Source of the DNA: Tenodera sinensis
Taxonomy: Eukaryota > Arthropoda > Insecta > Mantodea > Mantidae
Assembly: GCA_030765045.1 (NCBI GenBank)
Contig: CM060970.1
Span: forward strand, 53,996,576-54,060,575
Reading direction: 5' to 3'
DNA: 64,000 nt
In this document: piece by piece, positions 21,540-33,410 of the stretch
Position numbering within the stretch: the first letter of the stretch is position 1
Layout of the letters: each line of letters begins with the position of its first letter
Notes under the pieces: generated by a model
The model's database searches: none
What the model was told of the DNA's origin: nothing
What the model saw: only the letters and a program-made list of their open reading frames with translations
Translations under genes and position numbers: made by a program

Positions 21540-22165
21540 TCAATACTTCACAAAAGTCTTCTTTTCACTTTAGTGTACCCTTAATAAGATATGTTTTGCC
21601 GTTTCATTGACTTTTAAACACAAGCGACAAATGGATTAAATTTGGTATAGTCTCAGTGTCCTTAGATGTTTTCTGAATGTTCTATGAGCACTTAAATTAC
21701 AACTCTTGCAGCTTGATTAAGCTAATGAGTGAGTTACTTAGTTTATCCTCTTTTTATTGTGTGAACATCAGCGCTTTTATTTCCTGTAATACCAGTATGA
21801 CCGCGTACCCACCGTAAATCTATATTGTTACAGGAGAAGAGTTTTAATTTTTTGTGATAATATTCCAACACTATTTTATACTTAAAGCGATGGGAACTGA
21901 CAGCTTGAAGTGCAGCCTGGTTGTCGGAATTTATAACGATATTTTTCCTTACAGGTTCCTTTTTCCAGCAATGGTGTGTACCTCTGCCTGAAACAATGTG
22001 TGTATCTATCTAGGCTTATGATGTTGCATTCGCCCATAGATTCTTCTGCTCCAGTTTTTCCATTTATGCGTGAGCAATCAGCACAAATTACGAGGAGGTT
22101 CTTGTGCACTAAATGGGGCTCTTCTTCAAAGTTGTTTCTATCATAAATACTTACCTTCAAATGTT
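21540..22165 (-). pseudogene. LINE ORF2 fragment: RNase H domain and C-terminal Cys region
   Basis: Read on the minus strand, about 21990 gives FQAEV, the second acidic motif of the RNase H fold. From 21947 down to 21742 an uninterrupted frame gives NIVINSDNQAALQAV, then SSHRFKYKIVLEYYHKKLKL, then LRWVRGHTGITGNKSAD. This includes the catalytic Asp in SDNQAAL and the final Asp in NKSAD. The frame then stops. Further down (about 21640-21588) comes ICRLCLKVNETAKHIL, the C-x-x-C ... E-T-x-x-H-[IL]-L signature that follows RNase H in I/R1/LOA-type non-LTR retrotransposons. Frameshifts between FQAEV and NIVINS, plus stops, show it is inactive. The reverse transcriptase part is not seen on this strand next to it. 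Confidence 0.85.
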
Positions 22166-22979
22166 GATAATGATTTTTGTTCTATCATTAAATCAAATTT
22201 TACGGACAGTATGTGATCATCCATTGGTGGTCTGTTCTACAACGGCTCTCTCCGCATTTTTGTTTGGATGATTCTATATGATGCAAAGGAACAAGTTGGA
22301 AAACTTGCCAACCTCAATTAAAGCGAGATATTAGATTCTGAATCAACTTATTAAACAATGCGCCCAATGGAAAGGTATAATTTGGTAGCTATTAAGTTGG
22401 CAGCAATGTCCCAAGGATACTGGCGTGAATATTGCTGTGTAACTATCGTAAGATACGATGGCAACCTCATCCAAGTATAGTGGCTTCTTGGCGTTGCTTA
22501 AAACTGATCTTAAAGATTTAATTAATAGAAAATAAATATATATGTTACTCAGTGTGTATATATGAACTCGGTATCGTCCTGAGCGTTAAAAACTTTTTGT
22601 GTGTGCTACCTTATAATAATTATCTCTGATTCTTCTGAAAATTCACAGATAGATTTATACAAAAATTCAATACAATATAGTTTCGATATTGATATTGTTG
22701 CCGAAACATTACATTACCCTATGTTAATGTCTGTGTAGATTAAGAGGCGCGTGGAAAACAAAGACGACAGTCACCCTTCAGGTATAGTAGAGGTTGGGGA
22801 TAGGTTGCATTTTGTCGGAAGTTGGTTGGAATGGAGGCACTAACTAGCCTGTAAAGATAACTCTCTCAATAAAAATAATTATAAGCAAATATTTGTTATT
22901 ACACTGTTCTCAGATACCAAAACAAATATGTGCACTTATCTATTCTTAATCTATAATTTTGTGATAACCGCTTCTCTAA
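22166..22979. other. No gene seen
   Basis: AT-rich DNA directly upstream (in minus-strand sense) of the LINE fragment. I could not recognise reverse transcriptase motifs here. Confidence 0.4.
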
Positions 22980-23098
22980 CCTTCCTTTCCCTTTCTTTCT
23001 CTTCCCCTCCCCCTTCCTCTCTCTTGTCTTCTCTCGTCTTCTGTTGTCTTCCTTTCTCCTCTCATCTCTTCTCTTCTGTTTTCTTTTCTTGTCTCTGG
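22980..23098. repeat. Long pyrimidine tract
   Basis: About 119 bases almost entirely of C and T, in CTTCC, TCTCTT and TCTTC units, with a few G or A interruptions. The frames on both strands here are just translations of this tract. Confidence 0.9.
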
Positions 23099-23159
23099 TG
23101 CAATACGTGTACATTATGGACATCGAATTTGGACTGCTCAAGAAACGACACCTGAGGAA

Positions 23160-23470
23160 GAGTTCCCTGTGACAGGCGTAACTGTCACTAAGATTATGTT
23201 GTTAACAAGGAAATTGCAGCCACGCCACAGAGGACAGCGTCACTTGTCGCGTTCCCTCGTTCGTGCTGAAACGGGAGAAGGGAAGAAAAAGGGTGGTTCC
23301 CGAGGGAGGAACGTCCGCATGTACCCAACTCTTTCCGGTGTTGGGAGTGAGGAAGCGCTCCCATGGGAAAAGAAATCCCGGGGACTTCATTTCCAGCCAG
23401 AACCGCTTTGTCCATGACAACTGCCTCGCGTTTTACGCACCTTAGCCAGCGGAGAACAAGCATCATTAAA
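23160..23470. other. GC-richer island with open frames on both strands
   Basis: About 300 bp of clearly higher GC than its surroundings, without stops over long stretches on both strands. The minus strand holds a 128-codon frame (23194-23580) and the plus strand an 82-codon frame (23169-23417). I recognise no domain in either. It could be an exon or 5' exon of an unknown gene, a captured sequence, or GC-driven absence of stop codons. Confidence 0.3.
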
Positions 23471-26017
23471 CATAAATTGCTCAAAGTGCCAGCGCTGGCA
23501 TTTGTTATAGATCTGCAGATGTTTTTAACTTCGCAATAAAGAGATCTAACATTCGCTGTATTTGTTTCTTTTAGATTCATTTTCTTATCTTTCGAAACTT
23601 AAGTAAAAATTTGTATATCCAGATTCATTCCATTAATAAAATAAATTTAAAAAAATGTTTATATGTGTATGTGTGACTGAGAGAGAAAGATAGAACGGCA
23701 AAATGAAAAAATCTAAATACTTAATAATTTATAATAATTGTGTCTTCCATTTCATAGAATAGGTACTTGGATTTAAGGATACTTAAAGACAAAGTTTTAA
23801 TAAAATTACTGAATAACCGTTTGCGAAGTCCTTTTCATACTGAATCAAGATGCGAAGAAAAATAAAAAGAAAAAGGGACGCACCACAGGAAAAATGTAAA
23901 TCACAAACAATCAAATTTACGTCCAACAATTGCTTCAAATGTCACCAACGTCTCATAAAAATTTATGGAATTTCAAAGACAGCATAGAGTACATTATAGT
24001 TTGTGGAAGTCATTTGCATGACTTTCTGTTTTTACAAAAGCTTAACTATTTAACCAGATAAACTTAATTCGCATTGACACATTTAGTCATTAAATACAGT
24101 CGCTAACTCATATTATCGGATGTCGTTCTTTGTGGTCTAGGATTAACAGGCTAACCTCTGGTTCCCGGCGGAGGGCGATGGAGTATTTCGGGCATAAAAG
24201 CCCTTAGCATGGCTTACTTTGAAAGGGTAGCAAAGCCGGTGGTACTGTTTCGTAGAGTTAGGGCACGTAAGAGAATCTCTAACCTGTGAAAGGGACCTAT
24301 GAGCAGAATTAAGTAATCCTGTACGCCAAATATAGAATGGGGCGCTGAGAATTACAGCAGTTAAAGCTGAATTTTCACGCCAGTGGTAAAAGTATATCAA
24401 GTGACAGATAATCGCACAAGAAATATTATATAATCCTTGTGCTTTAGCAATTATTTTATGTAATAAGATTTTTTATAGGTACCAGTTCAGCAACTCATCC
24501 AGAACAAAGAGGGCTTCACAGGAATTTTTCCCCTAAATTGAGGATAAAACTTCATTTGACATACATATATGTGCATATTTAATAAAAATTCAAACATTTT
24601 AATAGAGTAAGAATATCCAAAATAGCATTTACCCATGCAAAGGGCAGATAGCGGTGCGGATTTCATAAAAGGATTCCATCCTTGGATTGGACATTTAACC
24701 CACTATTCGGATTGGAGTTAAGGCAACAGAAAATGAAGAAAATGGAATGTGTTATAAGATGCAAAAGTAGGAGTTGATGGACATGTAAACCATGTTGGAA
24801 AACTTGTAAAAGGAATATATTAATCTGCGGCAAGCTTACTTTGGACCTTGGGAAAGACATTGTGAGAAGCAAAACCTCTTCAGTAAACATTAGTTCATTT
24901 GATCTTCCACAGCTCTTTGAGTCGCCACCTGCTAAGAAAAGGAAATTGACTCACATACTACCTTGAGGTCACATAGTACGGGTCTTTATTAGGGGAATTG
25001 CACTCAAACGCAGATGATCAACCTGTGATCACAAACTCAAAATAAATACACATCAGAGTTTTAACTAACGAAGCTAGACTATTTCTGAAAATTGTATTTT
25101 TTGAACTTGTGTGGTTCTTGGAATCTACCCTTCAATTTCATTCTGCTTGCAAGTCGGTGCACAGAGGAAGTTTATTTACGTGTCTCAAAATAAAGCTTTA
25201 ATTCTAGTGAGAAGAATCAGAAACGAATTGGGGAAGGATTACATTGAAACATTAACAGAGCTCAAGTACTAAAATCAAGGTGAAATCTTCTTCACTGAAG
25301 AAAATCTGCAAGTGTATAGTCTTGACCTCCTAATTCTGTCTTTTAAATATGAGTGAGATGTACCCAAATTCCAAAACCTAGATAACATTACTCAACTGTG
25401 TCAAATGTTTATAATCTTTATTTTATAATTTAGTAAGTGATAAAATTGTACTGGAAGAAACAACCAAATAAATCGGCACAAAAGTAATAAAGTAAATCAA
25501 AGCTAGCGAAATCTAATTCATATGTTTACATCTAATCAATTAAATAAATGAAAATAAAAACAAACAATTGTATGACCATTTACGAGTATTATCGGAGGGT
25601 CAGTACCTTTTATTTCTCCTGCTGCGTCTTATCTCTCTGCATTACAATTTCCTCCTCTTTAGTATCAGTGCACCCAAAAGAGCAAACCTGAGTTTTCCTT
25701 AAAAGGGGAAAAAATTCAGTAATCGCTTAAGTTTCCAAACTTTAAAGCAACAGTTCTATTTTCAGTATGCAAGGAGTCTCTAATTACTTTTCTTTTGTTT
25801 TTAGAGCTTCCTTTTGTGTAATGGGAATGTGTAACTTGGGTATTTAAATAAAGCACTTTTTTCTATTGCTTTTATAAGTACAGTTTTTCTTAGGCTAATT
25901 ACCGCTAAAGCAAGCACTGCAGAGCAAGATTTCGTTCGTACAGTGGAATACAACTGTAAGAGTGATACAGATAGCGGATTTTGTTTTAAACTATTTTGTC
26001 TCTGGCTCCTACCAACA
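23471..26017. other. No gene seen
   Basis: AT-rich stretch. An 85-codon minus frame at 24143-24400 lies in a slightly GC-richer patch but matches nothing I know. No member of the repeat families described here is visible. Confidence 0.4.
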
Positions 26018-26110
26018 AGTTAGCCGAAGTCGTTAAGGCACGGAGTCATAAATGAAAACGTCAGGACTGCGGTTTATGACAGATTATTGCACGCGTTTTC
26101 TCAATTATAA
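26018..26110 (+). mobile_element. Possible degenerate tRNA-like SINE head
   Basis: AGTTAGCCGAAGTCGTTAAG followed by GCACGGAGTC has the shape of a Leu/Ser-type tRNA D-arm with A box (TGGCCGAGTGGTTAAGGC). A B box is hardly recognisable downstream. Weak call; it could be chance. Confidence 0.2.
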
Positions 26111-26961
26111 TTTCATTTCATTTATCACCATTGTCATCACCTGTGCTGCCATCTGTAGTAAGTGCAGAGTAAAATACTATTAATTTGTTTGGTAGGTGAA
26201 TGTTGGGAAGGGTATTCACACCCCGCATTTTCAGCCCCTCCATTTCACCTCTCCTTTCATGCTGTTTGGCTGTTTCAGGGTTTTAAGTGTTGTTGAGAGT
26301 TTCAGCGCGGTGGAAGGAATTTATCTCTGTAAACTCTCGACTTCCGGATGGGGGAGGTCTCTGGTTCCCGGGCTCTCAGATGTTGCAGGCCGCAGGTAGT
26401 AGGGGCGCCGGTGTACTAGCCGCCACTGCAGTGTTCAAATCTGCAGTCTTTTACCCTAACAATGCCAAGCTTAATTCCAGATCTTAGTTTACCAAGGAGG
26501 ACCATTGGTAACAAAAGGTCTGAGCAATTTTAAAACAAATGTATTTTAAAATTGGATATTATATCTTGGCATGTTTATAAAGGTAATAGTTGATATTTAA
26601 TCACATATTAACTTTAATTATTCGTTTTTTTACTTTTTTACATGAATCACATTATACCAACGGAGCAGCACTTTATGATGACCATGACGTTTCATTGTTT
26701 CTCAAATAGATCAACAATGAAAACTTTGAAACAAATATGCAATTCAGTAGTCGAAACTGATTGACAGTAACTATTAATTAAAAGAGAGAATATAAAGTTA
26801 CAGAAGGTGGGTGTAAAGTACCTTCCCCCTTGGTGATGCCCTCTCCGTCGTCTCTCCTCAGGTCCGTCGTATTCTCTCACCTCGCCCCTACCCCCTCAGG
26901 TGCATAAGCACAGAAGATTTCTTTGCTCGAGATGCTAAGTCCCCCTCCGAACCTTTTTTAT
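26111..26961. other. No gene seen
   Basis: Includes a GC-richer patch (26200-26480) with frames of 66-67 codons but no recognisable protein. Confidence 0.4.
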
Positions 26962-27056
26962 CTGTCTATCCATCTGTCATTCTGTCCAGCTGTCCACCCA
27001 TCCCTCGGTCCCTCTGTCTCTCTCTGTCCCTGTGTCTCTCTCTCTTCCCTCCGTCC
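26962..27056. repeat. Decayed (TCTG/TCTC)n pyrimidine-rich tract
   Basis: CTGTC, CATC and CTCT units repeat with drift for about 95 bases, consistent with an old tetranucleotide or dinucleotide array. Confidence 0.8.
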
Positions 27057-27255
27057 GCACGCCTAAAGGAGTGAACATAAGAATAAGCTAGATTTTGAAG
27101 GCTATGGATACCTTTTTTTTCCACTTCACTTTTGGGCAATCGAAAGTGAGAGAAATGCTTTTAATTGTATACACATCAATTAAAAGGCATACGTTATGCC
27201 ACTTAGAGGTATGTCTTATATATTTAAACAGCGATTTAAGCATGTCGCTGGATTT

Positions 27256-27480
27256 AAAAATCTGATGTGTTGCACTCACATGACATTCTCTACTCTTGCA
27301 CTAACCATTCTTACAAACTCTTATTCCTATATCTGCATGTTAGTTAAGATAAACATTTGTACAAATTATCTTATTGCTTATTTCCTTGTAGGTGCAAGGA
27401 GAATATTAGAATACAGTAGACTTTGTGTGACAGTCAAATCTTTTAAAGCTTTGAGCTTCTGTTCTCTTTGCACGCTTAAT
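27256..27480 (-). repeat. Repeat A, copy 4 (end-anchored fragment, minus)
   Basis: Begins with the conserved family end (AAAAATCTGATGTGTTGCAC, then TCACATGACATTCTCTACTC) and keeps about 225 bp up to GTTCTCTTTGCACGCTTAAT. There it stops abruptly at a reverse transcriptase relic. It is among the best-preserved copies of this end. Confidence 0.88.
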
Positions 27481-27665
27481 TTTTGCTGATGATACCGCCG
27501 TTACATCAACATCTTCAAAGAATTGTGTCAGCTAGGCGCATTCAACACTATGCTGACCTACTGACCACCTGGTTCAATCGATGGCGGTTGCGTATCCACC
27601 CTCAGAAAAGCCAGACAAACTTAGATTATTTCCTCCTGAGCCGGAACCAAGGTATCGAGGAGTAA
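27481..27665 (+). pseudogene. Jockey-like LINE reverse transcriptase fragment
   Basis: The first seven codons read FADDTAV, the reverse transcriptase catalytic motif (Y/F-A-D-D). After a frame change, the +1 frame gives LQRIVSARRIQHYADLL, then TTWFNRWRLRIHPQKSQT, which matches the segment after the catalytic motif in jockey-clade non-LTR retrotransposons (WF-x-x-W-[RK]-[LI]-x-[IV]-[NH]-P-x-K). The first frame reaches a stop at about 27534, so a small frameshift lies between the two parts. No earlier RT motifs are present: Repeat A copy 4 abuts it on the left at or just before the first codon. A dead fragment. Confidence 0.8.
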
Positions 27666-28869
27666 GTTTTCAGATAGGTCTGCTGCCTTCAAGCCCAATA
27701 ATACATGGATAGAAGGAAATCCTTCTAAGAGGAAACGTGAGAAACTTAATTCCAGTTAGATGTTCGGTGAATCTGTGTTCTCATTGGTCTAGATGAGCAA
27801 AAGCAGTACTCCGGATGAGTTTACGACCAAAAGGCTTATTCACGAAATAATCTGACTTGCAAAAGCGACCAGGATAAGATGACGTAAAAGGCAAATATAT
27901 TTAAAGCGAAAGGGCGGAAACTGTTTGCGGGAGCTCAGTGCTTCAACGTGTGTAGTTGTCTTGACTTTAAACAGCAATTCCTTCAGAACTTTCTTATACA
28001 CAAGGCTGTGGTATAATCAACAAGAGGAGAAAAAAAGTTGGGTCCTTGTGTTTTCCGGTATTGGGGTTGCAAATTGGTATGAGGTCCGTCCATCATCAAA
28101 CGAACATACAAAGCGAAGTACAAGGAGACAAGGGAAGAGAGGACAAAGAAGAAGATGGAAAAGACATCGACTTGATTAAAATCGAGTCTGGGCGGACTTG
28201 AGAGAAAGAGGCAAGTTTGAAGAAAAAGAAGAGCATCAACAACAACAGTGGCGAGGGTCTTCTATTCAAAGTTTGTCTCTGGAAAAGTTAGTGGGCAGGG
28301 GTTGTTGAGTATTGGCTGGAGTATGGGGTGTGCCCACCCCCCCCCCTTTCGTGCCAGCCTTTTTTATCCCTTCTTGTTTTATCTGCTTTGAAATAAGGGT
28401 CGGCATGTGGAAGGAGGGATACATGACGAGAAATATATTAAGCGGCAAAGAGGGACATACAAGAAGTAGATAATATTGAAACAGAAAAGAGAATAATGGC
28501 TGCGGGACCATGCTGGAAAGTGACCACTGAGGCGTTTTGATTTCCATAATACTGGGGACAACGACGATACAGCACACAGCCATTATTTTGCTTTTATTGA
28601 ACGATTTATTTGAACGCTCATTTCCTTCCAACCCTAAGAGACTATGGAAACCCATCTGTTCTGGTCGTATATCTTATTTAATCTTCCCTTTGTGGTGTAT
28701 CCCTTCTTTAGTTGCATAGCATACAGAATGCATTCCTTGTACTCACCCATATCGTTTGTCATTAAATCTGCAAGCAATATAAATTTTACAAATGTGATGC
28801 ATAAAATTCACTCAATCTCCTTTACTCATTAGCTGTTGAATACTGTTTAGTCTGCGTTGACACCCATTT
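27666..28869. other. No gene seen
   Basis: Contains a basic-rich 84-codon frame (27925-28179), several overlapping 60- to 129-codon frames on both strands at 28266-28719, and a C run near 28338. None is recognisable. The basic run around GKRGQRRRWKRHR faintly resembles a LINE C-terminus but is too short to call. Confidence 0.4.
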
Positions 28870-29255
28870 CTGCTCTATTAGTATTGGATAGCTATTTTGG
28901 ATATCTCTATTAAATTTGATACAGAAACTATTCCAAGCTTATGCGATTTTTTTGAAGTCATCCAATCATGTGCATTACAAATTTAAACAAATGGCAGCCT
29001 TCATTTGCAAAATATTTATGAAATTTCATCATCACCTCCTCTGAACTTTATTACCTTCTCTGTTTTCCTTCTGTTATGATCAGGTTAAACAATCTAGCTG
29101 CAGTGTCCTACAGATGCGCAGCTTAAGTAATTTGGCTCAACAGAGCCGCTAGGTTTAAATGTCTAAAGTGGCTGAATCTCGCTTTCGTGAAGTATCTATG
29201 CTGAAGTAGATGAAATAATTCGAAGAACTCAGAAAAAAACATGCAACATATAGGG
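28870..29255 (-). repeat. Repeat B, copy 2 (minus)
   Basis: The reverse complement aligns with 13305-13740 and 40722-41112. It shares TTCGAATTATTTCATCTACT, CACGAAAGCGAGATTCAGCC, ATTTAAACCTAGCGGCTCTG, ACACTGCAGCTAGATTG, CCTGATCATAACAGAAGG, AATGAAGGCTGCCATTTG and ATGCACATGATTGGATGA. It keeps both the CTGCAGCTAG block of copy 1 and the AACCTAGCGG block of copy 3, so it is probably nearest to the full sequence. Confidence 0.8.
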
Positions 29256-29284
29256 TTAACTTAACAATCTTTGTGTTTTTGTGG

Positions 29285-29600
29285 GCGAACAGCATAAATA
29301 TTTTCAGGAAAACCACTACAGCTCAAACTATCCCTTTAGATAGAACGATTTTCCTTATTCAGAATGTAATGCAAAGTGGCTCTAATGTTTTTTATTGAAA
29401 TGGCGCATCTAAAAATAAAATTATATCTTGAATTTTTTAAGAATTGCCTGTAAAGTGCTCTTCATTTTGATTGACTTTTGCTTAAGTTGTGAACCGTCAA
29501 ATCTTTCTGCACAAAAATACAGATCTCCTTAAGGCACAGAATTGGTAACATCATTTACATTTTATTACTTTCTTGTGGAGTTAACCAATACTGAGAAATT
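29285..29600 (+). repeat. Old, diverged copy of Repeat A
   Basis: Module order is kept but substitutions are many: GAACAGCATAA, AAAGTGGCTCTAATG, TTGAAATGGCGCATCTAAAA, TTATATCTTGAATTTTTTAA, GACTTTTGCTTAAGTTGTGA, ACCGTCAAATC, AATACAGATCTCCTTAAGGC, then a TTCTTGTGGAGT...ACC step. Both ends are missing. It is more diverged than the other copies and suggests a long history of activity for the family. Confidence 0.6.
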
Positions 29601-30516
29601 GTTTTCATTGGTTTGTAAATCCAAATGCCTTTCTTAAGTGTCAAGAGGCTATTATTTTCTTCTTCCTACCCCCCCCCCCCCCTCAACATCATGGAAAGGG
29701 TATAGCAAATTAAGGACATATTGTAGTTTCCGAGGTTAAAAAATATATTTTTCATTTCTTTTCACTATTGGAATCCCCATTGATATATAATATAAAGGTG
29801 GCTCTACATTTCTAATTTAGTTGTCAAAATTACATTTAAATAACATACTAGATCTACTACACCCTGATTATGCTTTGTTTAGTTTTTCCATTTTCCCCGT
29901 AACTTATAATTTTCGAAATCGATGTACCATTTTTCCAAAACTATTGCATCTAGGAAGCTCAAACATTCTGACTTGCAAAAATATCATATGAACTTTAAAA
30001 TGAGTGGAGCAGTTTTGCCATATTTTACATACCTACAAGTAAAAACTATAATGCTTTGTATTACAAAAATTGAACTATTTTTAAAACTATATATAAACGA
30101 TAATTTAACTATAAAATTATAATTTTGAAACACCAATTCACTCATTTTGTCAGAAGCATTGTGTCCTGGATTCGCCATAGCTTCAAACTGATTAGAACAG
30201 GATGTTCTTCAAATAACTGCACCTAAGTGAACATTACCATACAAAAATTGTTTTTCTGTGTAGATGTCATCTGCCTTGCATTAGACCAACAAGCGACATT
30301 TTCGTGTAAAAATTGTGATTATAATCGTAATAGTTAAGGTGATATTTTCCTTCCAATACTGATACATTTTTGATGTGTATAAATTTAGGCTCTTTTATCC
30401 ACTAGATCCTACAGCAAAGTTTATAATGCGTAATTTGAGTTTAAATGAGTTAACAAGGACATAAATAGGAAAAAATATTTGTAAGACCAAATAGGCAGTC
30501 ACATGAATTTAACACA
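29601..30516. other. No gene seen
   Basis: AT-rich. A C run of about 14 bases lies near 29668. Open frames on both strands at 29922-30178 are low-complexity and unrecognised. Confidence 0.4.
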
Positions 30517-31250
30517 CATATTCCACCCAAAATTTCGATTTCAAGATTTCACTGGAAATATATGTTTTGAGCCCCCAAATCCCCCCCCCCCCGCAAAAAA
30601 AGACATTTTTAGAAAAAGGTATGTGAAGAAGATAAAAAACGAAAAGTCTGTGAAAAGCCAAAGTTGATATTTAAGTTTAACATCTTTCAACGATGCGTCA
30701 AGAGACGCATTCTTCTACCCTAAGCTACACTTTAGTTGAAAAATGTTTCGAAAATTTTAATTTTCTCAGAAATGACTCACGATTTTGATTAAAATGCCAC
30801 ACGTTTAAGATAATTGTATCACAAATGAGATGTATATTTTGAATTTTCTGGCTATAGCCAGAAGTCTTGATGACTTTTGCACTAGTAAACCGTAAGAGAT
30901 AGGCTGCACAAAAAGATACAGATCTCGTTAAAACGTACAAGTTATGTGCAAATGCATTTTTTGGGGCGTGAACCATTTTGTGGACCCATATTCCTTGTTA
31001 TTTGTGTGAGTTTTGCATTACTTACAGTTTCGTCATGCAAAGAGATCGTAATTTCAAAGCTTCAAAACATTTGACTATCGCTCGAAGCCTACTATATACT
31101 AATATTCCGCTTGTACTTAGAATAAAATTAGCAATAAGATACTTTCTACAAATTTTTATCTCGACTAATATGAAGAAGATAGTGGAATAACAGAAGTATA
31201 GTTAATACGAGAGTAGAGTAAGTCATGTGAGTGTAACTCATCTGATTTTT
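30517..31250 (+). repeat. Repeat A, copy 5
   Basis: Starts inside the first module (CATATTCCACCCAAAATTTCG) without the terminal palindrome and runs to the conserved end (CGAGAGTAGAGTAAGTCATG, TGAGTGTAACTCATCTGATT, TTTAT). The microsatellite site is unexpanded (GGTATGTGAAGAAGATAAAA), but a 12-base C run sits in the preceding GCCCCC motif. Small deletions occur, for example in the GGCTATAGCC region. Confidence 0.85.
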
Positions 31251-31301
31251 ATCTATATATTCTTGTTAATGATGTTTAATTTCTTCCCTTATGTCTATCT
31301 T

Positions 31302-32304
<1,003 letters not shown>

Positions 32305-32626
32305 CAGTTTTGTAGATCTGGCTAAAGCACACAATTTATGTCCAAATAATTTTTTTGTACAGTGAACCATTTCGGAGATATTCTTTGTCACTGTGAGCTT
32401 TGGAAAAGTGATTCGTCAAATGGATGATCGTTAGTCATTTTTAATATGTTAGTCGTACAAAGAAAGCATTAAATGATTTGACTATCGCTCATAGCCTACT
32501 GTATTGCCATATTCCCCTTGCAATAACTTTTGCAACTGACACGGAGAGAATATAGGAATAAGAGCTTGTAAGAATAGTTGGTACAAGAGTAGAAAAAGTC
32601 ATGTGAGTGCAACACATCAGATTTTT
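32305..32626 (+). repeat. Repeat A, copy 6 (end-anchored fragment)
   Basis: Begins inside the family at TTTTGTAGATCTGGCTAAAG and runs to the conserved end (TACAAGAGTAGAAAAAGTCA, TGTGAGTGCAACACATCAGA, TTTTTAT). About 320 bp. The upstream part is absent, as in copies 4, 7 and 10. Confidence 0.85.
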
Positions 32627-32934
32627 ATATTAGTTTCCTTCGTGATGTATAACGTTGCTCTACATAAAAAAAAGATGTGTTGAATTCATTGTCCAAACAG
32701 ATTCTGAGCTAAACAGAAAAGTAGGCCTGACATGGCTACCAAGATATAAACAAAGGTCCTACGAAACAGCAGGAGTCTAGTATAAAGATAATTGTGAACA
32801 CCATGTTGGAAAATTTGACAAAACTAAGATGTAACGCGAGTTTGAAGTTACATTTTCTACATGCCCACATCGACTATTTTCCAGATTGTCGTGGTGTGTT
32901 TTACAGCGAGGAACAGATGAACGTTTTCACCTCT

Positions 32935-32995
32935 GTCTTCACCTGATTACCCTCGCCGTATGGAGGGTTTACGCCCCCTAGGACTCACTTCTTGC
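32935..32995 (-). mobile_element. SINE family 2, 3'-end scrap (minus)
   Basis: The reverse complement reads GAGTCCTAGGGGGCGTAAAC, CCTCCATACGGCGAGGGTAA, TCAGGTGAAGAC, matching the 3' end of the copies at 17651 and 19618 (AGTCCTAGGAGGTGTAAG ... GGGGAGGCTAATCAG). Only about 60 bp survives, directly upstream of a transposase relic. Confidence 0.6.
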
Positions 32996-33035
32996 TGTAA
33001 AATGACATTAATGTTGCTAGTTCTTTGGAAGAGTT

Positions 33036-33290
33036 GTGCTTCTAGAAATACAACGTATGTGGTTTATGTATGATGGGACTCCACCCTATTTTGTACCCAT
33101 CATGCTACAATAACTAAACTAAGCGTTTAATGGACAATAGATTGGTCGAGGAGGTCCAGTAGCATGGTATCCCCGGACACCAGACCTCAGTCCATTGGGT
33201 TTCTGGCTATGGGAACATTTAAAGACATTGGTGTATGCTAAACCTATCCAAAATGTGCTTACATTGCACATTCTTTTTCTAAAATGGCTC
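33036..33290 (+). pseudogene. DDE transposase C-terminal fragment (insect mariner-related type)
   Basis: One frame gives LLEIQRMWFMYDGTPPYFV at about 33039-33095, then after three in-frame stops IGRGGPVAWYPRTPDLSPLG, FWLWEHLKTLVYAKPIQNV at 33150-33258. The pairing of W-F-M-x-D-G-x-P-x-[HY]-F with W-I-G-R-G-G-P-x-x-W-P-x-R-[ST]-P-D-L-[ST]-P-L-x-F-x-L-W-G is the catalytic-domain signature of a transposase family common in insects (IS630/Tc1/mariner group by fold). YDG carries the second catalytic Asp. Stops and altered residues (PYF for PHF, LGFW for LDFF) show it is dead. Confidence 0.8.
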
Positions 33291-33410
33291 ATATCTCAAG
33301 AAATATTTGTTTCCAGACATATGCTTCTAAGAACATTTATTCTAGTTTTGACCAACCCCAGCTGCTGTTGCAATATTGGACACATTCTAAACACCTGTAT
33401 ATATCGATGA
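33291..33410 (+). mobile_element. 3' end of the DDE element (Repeat C)
   Basis: The sequence after the transposase (AAAATGGCTCATATCTCAAG, AAATATTTGTTTCCAGACAT, TTCTAGTTTTGACCAACCCC, GTTGCAATATTGGACACATT, CTAAACACCTGTATATA) matches the reverse complement of 40586-40715. This identifies it as the terminal part of the same element family. Confidence 0.7.

Noticed and set aside
27925..28179. LINE C-terminus from the basic run near 28130
   Set aside because: Arg/Lys richness alone is not enough; the following W-x-x-x-A-x-D-R-x-x-W pattern is absent.
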